A stretch of 8,508 nucleotides of DNA from Candidatus Heimdallarchaeota archaeon (GTDB lineage: Archaea > Asgardarchaeota > Heimdallarchaeia > JABLTI01), in the NCBI GenBank assembly GCA_030671945.1, contig DAOVHJ010000092.1, forward strand, positions 1-8,508. Direction: 5' to 3'. Shown here in pieces: positions 1 through 4,383 of the stretch (position 1 is its first letter; every line of letters begins with the position of its first letter). Made by a program: the position numbers and the translations under genes. The notes under the pieces were generated by a model. The model saw only the letters and a program-made list of their open reading frames with translations, was not told the origin of the DNA and searched no databases.

Positions 1-22
1 AAATAGCAGGATAGAAATAATA

Positions 23-337
23 ATGTCTACGCAACGTGCGAGAATAAGACTCAGTGCACAAAACACAAACACCTTGGCAAGAATCTGTGACCAGATTAGA
101 AAGATTGCTGAGAGAACAGGTGTACGAATGTCCGGACCAATTCCTCTGCCTACAAGAGTAATAACAGTACCTGTAAGAAAATCCCCTTGCGGAAACGGTA
201 CACAAACATTTGAACACTACGAAATGAGAATACACAAAAGACTAATCGACATAGACGCAGAAGAAAGAACTCTCAAACAAATAATGAGAGTGAAGATGCC
301 GGATTCAATACATGTGGAGATCGAATTATCAAGATAG
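23..337 (+). CDS. rps10: Small ribosomal subunit protein uS10 (archaeal S10, S20e-type)
   Basis: A 104-residue protein of the archaeal/eukaryotic uS10 family, a component of the 30S head. Family signatures run through its length: an RIRL strand near the N-terminus, the SGPIPLPT loop (about residues 37-44), a TVPVRKSPCGNGT stretch, a FEHYEMRIHKRLIDI helix/strand region and the closing VEIEL strand. The length matches archaeal homologues (about 102 aa). The ATG at 23 gives the expected N-terminus; only a weak AGGAT (8-12) precedes it. In many archaea this gene follows the EF-1alpha gene, and the AAATAG at 1-6 could be the end of such a gene, but six bases cannot prove it. Arginine is coded mostly by AGA. 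Identity is secure. Confidence 0.96.
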   Translation: MSTQRARIRLSAQNTNTLARICDQIRKIAERTGVRMSGPIPLPTRVITVPVRKSPCGNGTQTFEHYEMRIHKRLIDIDAEERTLKQIMRVKMPDSIHVEIELSR

Positions 338-356
338 TCTCCGTTGAGTTTCTGAG

Positions 357-362
357 TTTTTT
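357..362 (+). terminator. T-rich terminator candidate after uS10
   Basis: A run of six T lies 20 bp past the uS10 stop. A weak GGAGA/TCTCC inverted repeat (316-320 with 338-342) brackets the stop codon. Archaeal termination commonly uses such T tracts. The rest of 363-480 shows no gene. Confidence 0.4.
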
Positions 363-480
363 AATCCCAATTACACCAAGCAGAATCAGTTTCGGAGAAC
401 CTCTGTTTGGATTCAATATTCTCCTTAGCTAGTTTTTATAAGAATCATTTCTCTCCAAATTTTATCAAGACAAAATCTTT

Positions 481-587
481 TGGTGCTGGAGAGGGGATTC
501 GAACCCCCGCATCTTTGCAGATAGTGGTTATCTCGAGATAAAACAAAAATTTCGAGACCACCGCCGTAACCGCTTGGCTACTCCAGC
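481..587 (-). tRNA. tRNA-Ser(CGA), intron-containing, CCA encoded
   Basis: Read on the minus strand from 587, the acceptor stem GCTGGAG (587-581) pairs perfectly with CTCCAGC (491-485). A D-arm GCC/GGC follows, then an anticodon stem GTGGT/ACCAC. A class II variable arm forms an ATCT-GCAA-AGAT hairpin, and the T-arm loop is TTCGAAT. The anticodon loop is C-T-CGA-A, then a 21-nt intron (550-530), then A38, giving anticodon CGA (reads UCG). The spliced RNA is 83 nt including the discriminator. CCA is encoded at 483-481. The long variable arm plus CGA identify serine. The discriminator base is A rather than the G usual for tRNA-Ser. uS10 is often followed by a tRNA-Ser gene in archaea, but here the tRNA gene faces it. 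Confidence 0.93.
530..550 (-). other. Canonical 37/38 tRNA intron in tRNA-Ser
   Basis: This is a 21-nt intron after position 37. The bulge-helix-bulge is clear: a four-pair central helix CTCG/CGAG, a 5' bulge AAA and a 3' bulge ATA, with the exon helix GGT/ACC outside. Cutting after the second base of each bulge, as the archaeal splicing endonuclease does, gives exactly these ends. The intron carries one copy of the TCTCGAGA palindrome. Confidence 0.85.
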
Positions 588-614
588 TTCTACTTACAAT
601 TATTGGAAAACTTC

Positions 615-622
615 TATTTAAA
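615..622 (-). promoter_or_regulatory. TATA box for tRNA-Ser
   Basis: The minus strand reads TTTAAATA, centred about 31 bp before the first tRNA base. This is the spacing expected for an archaeal TATA element with a start site a few bases ahead of the mature 5' end. A-rich sequence lies upstream, where a BRE would be. The call rests on motif and spacing only. Confidence 0.5.
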
Positions 623-687
623 CTTAAAATGTTTTGTATCTTTTTTTGAAAATTAAATACTAAATATTAAAATTTGTTGAATAATCA

Positions 688-695
688 TTATAAAA
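688..695 (+). promoter_or_regulatory. Possible TATA box for tRNA-Leu
   Basis: TTATAAAA is the best TATA-like match in the 167-bp region between the two divergent tRNA genes. It would start transcription near 717 and leave a leader of about 38 nt. A second candidate, CTTAAAAC, lies at 703-710. The ATATAAAC directly next to the tRNA is too close to act. The choice among them is uncertain. Confidence 0.3.
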
Positions 696-766
696 CACAA
701 AACTTAAAACAAATGAGAAGAGAAAAAGTAACTGTCGTTGATGAGATATAAACTGCGGGAGTAGCC

Positions 767-798
767 CATGAACTGTAGATGCGTTCTACTTTTCGGCG
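767..798 (+). other. Non-canonical tRNA intron in the D-arm (about position 12/13)
   Basis: This insert splits the D-stem: GCC (764-766) lies before it, and the D-loop plus GGC after it. It contains a hairpin GTAGA/TCTAC (775-779, 785-789). A relaxed bulge-helix-bulge can be drawn: exon helix AGT/GCT (760-762 with 801-803), central GCC/GGC (764-766 with 795-797), intron helix GAA/TTC (770-772 with 792-794), 5' bulge CAT and 3' bulge GAA. The ends are uncertain by one or two bases. 767-798 was chosen because it leaves the archaeal-type TAGCCAAGC D-arm and a G15:C48 pair. Confidence 0.72.
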
Positions 799-826
799 AA
801 GCTAGGTCAACGGCGAAGGACTTAAG

Positions 827-876
827 ATCCCTAATCGTGTTGGTTAGGAAATCCCTAGGGCCAGATAGTATAGGAA
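827..876 (+). other. Canonical 37/38 tRNA intron in tRNA-Leu
   Basis: This is a 50-nt intron. The bulge-helix-bulge has exon helix AAGGA/TCCTT, a central helix CTTA/TAGG (one T-G pair), a 5' bulge AGA and a 3' bulge AAA. The inferred cuts fall after the second base of each bulge. Inside is a seven-pair hairpin CCTAATC/GGTTAGG (830-836, 842-848; loop GTGTT) and a CCCTAGGG palindrome (853-860). Confidence 0.85.
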
Positions 877-958
877 ATCCTTTCCTGTAGAGGTTCGTGT
901 GTTCAAATCGCACCTCCCGCACCACCTCAATTTTCTCAAATCGAAATAAGATAGTATT

Positions 959-963
959 AGGTG
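959..963 (+). promoter_or_regulatory. Shine-Dalgarno site of enolase
   Basis: AGGTG matches the GGUGAU part of the archaeal anti-SD complement and lies 8 nt before the ATG at 972. It decides that start over an in-frame ATG at 987 and over any start upstream inside the tRNA. Confidence 0.6.
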
Positions 964-971
964 TTAAAAAA

Positions 972-2297
972 ATGACTTCTAAAGATATGTTTACAATCGA
1001 AAAAATTATTGCTCGGGAAGTATTTGACTCGAGAGGAAACCCTACTATTGAAGTAGAAGTTTATACTGATTCTAAACATAAGGCTCGTGCTTTAGTGCCC
1101 TCTGGTGCTAGCACAGGTACCAATGAAGCCCTTGAGTTACGAGACAAAGATAAGAACCGCTTTCTTGGTAAAGGTGTTCTTACTGCTATAAAAAATACTC
1201 AAGAAAAGATTTTACCTGCTTTGAAAGGCAAAGACGTTCGAGACATTAAAACCTTAGATAAGCTCATGCTCAAGTTGGATGGTACACCCAATAAATCCAA
1301 GTTAGGTGCTAATGCTACTTTAGGTGTTTCACTTGCTAGCTGTAAATTGGCTGCTAAACTCGAAGGTATCCCTCTTTACGAGCAACTCTATAATCTTGCT
1401 TATAATAAAAAAACTACTAAATATCTTCTTCCTGTTCCGATGGCGAATGTCATTAATGGAGGAAGTCATGCAGGAGGTAAATTAGCTCCTCAAGAATTCA
1501 TGCTTATGCCACTTGGTTTCACTGATTTTCGTGAAGCTATGCGATCCATTTCAGAAATTTACCAAATTCTAAAGAAAATTCTCGAGAAGAAATACGGTCC
1601 ATCAGCAACCAATGTAGGTGATGAAGGTGGATTCGGATCACCAGTAGACACCAGTAAAGAAGCTATGGACTTACTTGTTAGTGCAACAGAAGAAGCTGGT
1701 TACAAAGTGAAAGATGAAATATGCTTTGCTCTTGATCCTGCAGCATCTGAATTCTTCAAAGAAGGCAAGTATCACATTGATGGAAAGGTAATTTCTGAGG
1801 GAGAATTAGTTGATTATTGGTATGATTTAATTCAAACCTATCCAATCGTTAGTGTTGAAGATCCATTTGATGAGGAATCGTTTTCCGGGTTTGCCGAATT
1901 ACGCAAGAAAGTAGCAGATAAGGTCCAAATAGTAGGTGATGATCTTACAGTTACAAACACAAAACGTCTCGAGATAGCAATAAAAGAACACTCTATTAAT
2001 TCGCTCCTCCTTAAAATAAACCAAATAGGAACAATAACTGAAGCAATAAATGCTGCTAAAATGTGTTGGGAGAATGATTATTCAGTAGTCGTTTCACATA
2101 GAAGCGGTGAAACCGAAGATACTAGTATTGCTGATCTCTCCGTTGGCTTATGTGTTGGTCAAATAAAAACAGGGTCAATAGCTAGAGGCGAAAGAACCGC
2201 TAAGTACAATCAATTATTACGAATAAATGATACACTAGCTTCAAAAGCTATCTATCCTGGATCTGACTTTCGAACTGCATATAAGAAATTCATTTGA
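972..2297 (+). CDS. eno: Enolase (phosphopyruvate hydratase)
   Basis: A 441-residue cytosolic glycolytic enzyme that converts 2-phosphoglycerate to phosphoenolpyruvate. The substrate loop is SGASTG (44-49) and the catalytic histidine is in GGSHAGG (H166). Other active-site residues are QE175, the acid E218 in GDEGGF, Mg2+ ligands D255, E296 (VEDPF) and D323 (VGDDLTVTN), the base K348 (LLLKINQIG), the signature SHRSGETEDT (375-384) and K399 (QIKTG). All catalytic residues are present and length is normal (yeast ENO1 436 aa). SEFFKEGKYHID and SHAGG resemble eukaryotic more than bacterial enolases by eye. The start at 972 has an AGGTG site. Only 47 bp separate it from tRNA-Leu with no clear TATA box between, so read-through from the tRNA promoter is possible. 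A terminator hairpin follows. Confidence 0.97.
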   Translation: MTSKDMFTIEKIIAREVFDSRGNPTIEVEVYTDSKHKARALVPSGASTGTNEALELRDKDKNRFLGKGVLTAIKNTQEKILPALKGKDVRDIKTLDKLMLKLDGTPNKSKLGANATLGVSLASCKLAAKLEGIPLYEQLYNLAYNKKTTKYLLPVPMANVINGGSHAGGKLAPQEFMLMPLGFTDFREAMRSISEIYQILKKILEKKYGPSATNVGDEGGFGSPVDTSKEAMDLLVSATEEAGYKVKDEICFALDPAASEFFKEGKYHIDGKVISEGELVDYWYDLIQTYPIVSVEDPFDEESFSGFAELRKKVADKVQIVGDDLTVTNTKRLEIAIKEHSINSLLLKINQIGTITEAINAAKMCWENDYSVVVSHRSGETEDTSIADLSVGLCVGQIKTGSIARGERTAKYNQLLRINDTLASKAIYPGSDFRTAYKKFI

Positions 2298-2324
2298 GTG
2301 AATTTACTTGAGATAATTATCTTG

Positions 2325-2359
2325 AAAGGCTTGTTATTAGCCTTTTAAGAACTCTTTTT
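2325..2359 (+). terminator. Hairpin plus T-tract terminator after enolase
   Basis: A perfect seven-pair stem AAAGGCT/AGCCTTT (2325-2331, 2339-2345) with a 7-nt loop is followed nine bases later by five T (2355-2359). A 12-bp perfect palindrome AGATAATTATCT (2311-2322) lies just upstream of it. Confidence 0.55.
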
Positions 2360-2388
2360 ATTGAGGATAATGTTCAGTTTATCATAGT

Positions 2389-3033
2389 TTGGTTGTGGAA
2401 GCCTTGCGAGTAAAACGGAAAGATCTCGAGATATTTCTTACAAACGTAGAAGGCATTCCTGAACCAAAATTACATTTGGAACAATACCCAACATCTGCTC
2501 GAGTAGCTGCTAATATGCTTTGGAACGCTGGGGTCGATCATAACGATATTTATGAGAAAAATGTCCTTGATTTAGGCTGTGGGACTGGTACACTCGCAAT
2601 AGGTGCAGCTTATTTAGGAGCGAGAAAAGCAATTGGTATAGATATTGATTTAGAAGTCATACAAATTGCAAAAAAGAACTGTGAAAAATTGAATTTAGCA
2701 GAACAATGTGATTGGGTATGTATCAATGTAGAAGATTGCAATTTGAAGGGTATAGATACAATAATTATGAATCCACCATTCGGAATGAGAAAAGAAAGTG
2801 TCTCGAGAGATAGGAATTTCATAGAAATTGCCTTGACGATTACCGACACTATTTATACAATAATTCCCTATGCAGATAAAACAAGAGAATTCTTTAAAGA
2901 ACACTTAGAAGAATTTGGTGCTGAAATCGATCAAATCATACAAATGGATTTTGAAATTAAAAAGCAGTTTGAATTTCACAAAAAAGAATTACATAAGACA
3001 TTTGTTGATTTATACAGAATCATTAAGCTGTAA
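2389..3033 (+). CDS. METTL5-like rRNA N6-adenine methyltransferase (COG2263 family)
   Basis: A class I SAM-dependent RNA methylase of the COG2263/METTL5 type, 214 aa. Visible motifs are the N-terminal LHLEQYPT family signature (28-35), the SAM loop DLGCGTGTLAIGA (61-73), the acidic IGIDID (82-87) that contacts SAM ribose, and the catalytic NPPFG (128-132) typical of N6-adenine methylases. Eukaryotic METTL5 with TRMT112 makes m6A in helix 44 of 18S rRNA; the archaeal protein is inferred to act on 16S rRNA. No ATG is available: the frame opens after TAA (2368-2370), and TTG 2389 or GTG 2395 are the candidate starts, without a well-spaced SD. A five-codon ATG reading frame with a GAGG site ends one base before the TTG. 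The gene is convergent with the GIY-YIG gene. Confidence 0.87.
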   Translation: MVVEALRVKRKDLEIFLTNVEGIPEPKLHLEQYPTSARVAANMLWNAGVDHNDIYEKNVLDLGCGTGTLAIGAAYLGARKAIGIDIDLEVIQIAKKNCEKLNLAEQCDWVCINVEDCNLKGIDTIIMNPPFGMRKESVSRDRNFIEIALTITDTIYTIIPYADKTREFFKEHLEEFGAEIDQIIQMDFEIKKQFEFHKKELHKTFVDLYRIIKL

Positions 3034-3048
3034 AAGAATGCCTTTTAC
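3030..3048. terminator. Stop-to-stop hairpin between convergent genes
   Basis: A perfect seven-pair inverted repeat GTAAAAG-AATGC-CTTTTAC has the TAA of the methyltransferase in one arm and the TAA of the GIY-YIG gene in the other. Its symmetry would serve both strands. Archaeal terminators do not require hairpins, so function is a guess. Confidence 0.35.
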
Positions 3049-3299
3049 TCAGCCGCTCCATTAATTAAATCAAGTTTTCTCTGCCTTGGCAACCTCTTTA
3101 GCTCGAGTTCCCTGAGCATCGCATCTTTCTGGGTCTGGACGATTTCAACAAATGAGAGTTTAACTGGTCTTCGAGTCTTAGTATATCTTGCACCTTTACT
3201 TCCAGAATTATGTTGCTCTATTCGTTTCAAAAGGTCCTTAGTATATCCTGTGTAAATTGTTCCATCAGAACATGTAACCATATAGACGAAAAACTTCAA
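3045..3299 (-). CDS. Small GIY-YIG domain protein (YhbQ/UPF0213 type)
   Basis: An 84-residue single-domain GIY-YIG fold, probably a small structure-specific DNA nuclease or DNA-binding protein. The paired tyrosine motifs are VYMV (5-8) and YTGYT (16-20). The catalytic arginine is in LLKRIEQHN (R26, with H30 and N31 following), then KGARYTKTRRPV (35-46) and the metal-binding glutamate in RELELKRL (E64). Order and length fit the UPF0213 group closely. The start is TTG (3299-3297), supported by GGAG 8 nt ahead. Biological role is not well defined for the family. It is divergent from the winged-helix gene (127 bp apart) and convergent with the methyltransferase. The group is common in bacteria, so transfer is possible but untested. 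Confidence 0.88.
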   Translation of the reverse strand: MKFFVYMVTCSDGTIYTGYTKDLLKRIEQHNSGSKGARYTKTRRPVKLSFVEIVQTQKDAMLRELELKRLPRQRKLDLINGAAE

Positions 3300-3307
3300 T
3301 TTAAACG

Positions 3308-3311
3308 CTCC
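3308..3311 (-). promoter_or_regulatory. Shine-Dalgarno site of the GIY-YIG gene
   Basis: On the minus strand GGAG stands 8 nt before the TTG at 3299 and supports that non-ATG start. Confidence 0.5.
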
Positions 3312-3426
3312 ACAATAGATTTCAAACGGTTTTATAAAAAACCTCCTATTTTTAGAGATAAAGAATATTTAAAGAAGAGAAAATTCTATTTACATGAAAC
3401 ACAATTGTGCTGTGTAGTGCTAGCTT

Positions 3427-3729
3427 ATGGCGAGAAGAAGATCAAGTCTAAGACGTTCAAAATACGAGATTTACAATGAAATCTTAAATATCATCTATTA
3501 TCAATCAGATCTTCCACTAACAAGGATTGCAAGAGCAGCTAATTTACCGGTAGACAGAGCCAAACCGTTATTGATGTTTTTGATGGCTAGAAATCTCATT
3601 TTCGATGACGAAGATGAGGGATTAACGATCTATCAAATTTCACCTTCAGGTGTTGAATTTTTGGAATTGTTCAAAAGATTAGCAAAGCTTATCCCATCTG
3701 ATGATGACCTTGATGGGACAAATCTCTAA
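3427..3729 (+). CDS. Winged helix-turn-helix protein (archaeal HTH_45-like)
   Basis: A 100-residue small DNA-binding protein. It has a basic N-terminal arm (ARRRSSLRRSK, 2-12), helix 1 YEIYNEILNIIYY (13-25), helix 2 LTRIARAAN (31-39), a recognition helix VDRAKPLLMFLMARNL (42-57), a short wing with GLTIYQISPSG (65-75) and a last helix EFLELFKRLAKL (77-88). This layout fits the archaeal winged-helix families of PF14947 type, often transcription factors or regulators of the adjacent gene. It lies divergent to the GIY-YIG gene. A TATA-like ATATTTAAAG lies at about 3363-3372. No SD is evident before the ATG. Its target is unknown. The stop is 11 bp from the convergent Roadblock stop. Confidence 0.78.
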   Translation: MARRRSSLRRSKYEIYNEILNIIYYQSDLPLTRIARAANLPVDRAKPLLMFLMARNLIFDDEDEGLTIYQISPSGVEFLELFKRLAKLIPSDDDLDGTNL

Positions 3730-3743
3730 GAGAATACTTCTTA
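3727..3743. terminator. Stop-to-stop hairpin between convergent genes
   Basis: TAAGAG-AATAC-TTCTTA (one G-T pair) runs from the TAA of the winged-helix gene to the TAA of the Roadblock gene. It has the same design as 3030-3048, with a similar loop (AATAC against AATGC). The outer three pairs are trivial because TAA on one strand faces TTA from the other. Confidence 0.25.
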
Positions 3744-4109
3744 AATTAATTCAGATAACTGAGTACAAGATTTTCTAGATAATAATAGAATTAATCCTAG
3801 GTTTGCATCAGTTTTTGCTAAAACTGTTAAAACAGCTCTCGAGGCAACATCAAGCAGAATAATATAACCATTATCACCAAGAATTGAAATATTGTTTATT
3901 TTTCCTTTTCCAAGTTCCTTAGTAACTCTTTCGGAAACTGATGATATTGCTGCAGTCATAGCAGAAATGAGGTCTTCATCAGCCCCACTATCAAAAGCAG
4001 AATCAATCGGAAGCCCTTGAGCAGTAACTAGCAAGCAGCCTTCAACACCATCATGACCTGCTTTTAACTTTGTAAGTATTTCGTGAATCTGAACAACCCG
4101 AGATGACAT
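3741..4109 (-). CDS. Roadblock/LC7 domain protein
   Basis: A 122-residue single-domain Roadblock/LC7 (MglB-like) protein. The N-terminal helix is VVQIHEILTKLKA, followed by the strand pair GVEGCLLVTAQGLPIDS (21-37), a long helix DEDLISAMTAAISSVSERVTKEL (44-66) and the strands INNISILGDNGYIILLDVA (71-89) and AVLTVLAKTDANLGLILLL (92-110). This is the usual order for the fold. In other systems these proteins dimerise and act as platforms or GAPs for small GTPases (MglB for MglA, Ragulator for Rag), and Asgard genomes carry expanded sets. No GTPase gene lies in the window, so a partner cannot be named. The ATG at 4109 is the natural start; a TATA-like box lies about 50 bp upstream. Confidence 0.88.
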   Translation of the reverse strand: MSSRVVQIHEILTKLKAGHDGVEGCLLVTAQGLPIDSAFDSGADEDLISAMTAAISSVSERVTKELGKGKINNISILGDNGYIILLDVASRAVLTVLAKTDANLGLILLLSRKSCTQLSELI

Positions 4110-4157
4110 GATAATTACACACTTTAACGAGTTTCATAAATTAGTTAATATCTTTTT

Positions 4158-4166
4158 GTATATTTA
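4158..4166 (-). promoter_or_regulatory. TATA-like element for the Roadblock gene
   Basis: The minus strand reads TAAATATAC about 50 bp before the ATG, which would place the start site about 25 nt ahead of the codon. It lies in the 274-bp divergent intergenic region 4110-4383, where I see no gene or RNA. Confidence 0.35.
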
Positions 4167-4280
4167 CATATTAACCAATCTGGACAATAAATAAATGTAG
4201 CATATGATTAAAATATTATGTATCGGACAAAAATGGTTTATTTGTAGATGAATAGCAAGATTTTTCAAAAAAAACTTGAA

Positions 4281-4295
4281 GAAAAGATTTTAAAG
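4281..4295 (+). promoter_or_regulatory. BRE/TATA-like element for the exported membrane protein gene
   Basis: GAAAAGATTTTAAAG has a purine-rich BRE-like half followed by a TATA-like half, and would start transcription near 4315. The following AAGCTTAATT (4293-4302) recurs at 6214-6223 upstream of the TPR gene, which may be chance in AT-rich DNA. Confidence 0.35.
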
Positions 4296-4370
4296 CTTAA
4301 TTTAATGCAAGAACGATAACGTTTACGTATCCACTAATTAGAGGAGATTTATTCGTACTCTCTAGATTTC

Positions 4371-4377
4371 AGAGGTG
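4371..4377 (+). promoter_or_regulatory. Shine-Dalgarno site of the exported membrane protein gene
   Basis: AGAGGTG stands 6 nt before the TTG at 4384 and 12 nt before the in-frame ATG at 4390. The spacing favours TTG. Confidence 0.5.
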
Positions 4378-4383
4378 TAAAAT

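Larger units (their letters stand above)
755..924 (+). tRNA. tRNA-Leu(TAA) with two introns, CCA encoded
   Basis: The acceptor GCGGGAG (755-761) pairs perfectly with CTCCCGC (914-920). A73 is at 921 and CCA at 922-924. The T-arm is GTGTG/CGCAC around TTCAAAT (897-913). A class II variable arm lies at about 883-896. The anticodon stem AAGGA (816-820) pairs with TCCTT (878-882), but only after removing a 50-nt intron at 37/38; the loop then reads CT-TAA-GA, anticodon TAA. A normal D-arm (GCC-AAGCTAGGTCAAC-GGC) appears only if about 32 nt (767-798) are also removed. The spliced RNA would be 85 nt including the discriminator, with G15 facing C48 and leucine-type A73. The gene sits 47 bp ahead of enolase. 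Confidence 0.92.

Noticed and set aside
704..925. 73-codon open frame on the minus strand
   Set aside because: It lies almost wholly across the tRNA-Leu gene and its introns and has no recognisable protein features.
897..971. Upstream extension of enolase to an ATG at 897
   Set aside because: It would begin inside the T-arm of tRNA-Leu; the ATG at 972 has an SD site and gives the family N-terminus.
2610..2904. Two minus-strand frames inside the methyltransferase
   Set aside because: They are out-of-frame shadows of a gene with clear SAM and NPPF motifs.
3210..3479. 89-codon plus-strand frame over the GIY-YIG start and winged-helix start
   Set aside because: It overlaps two better supported genes and encodes no known pattern.
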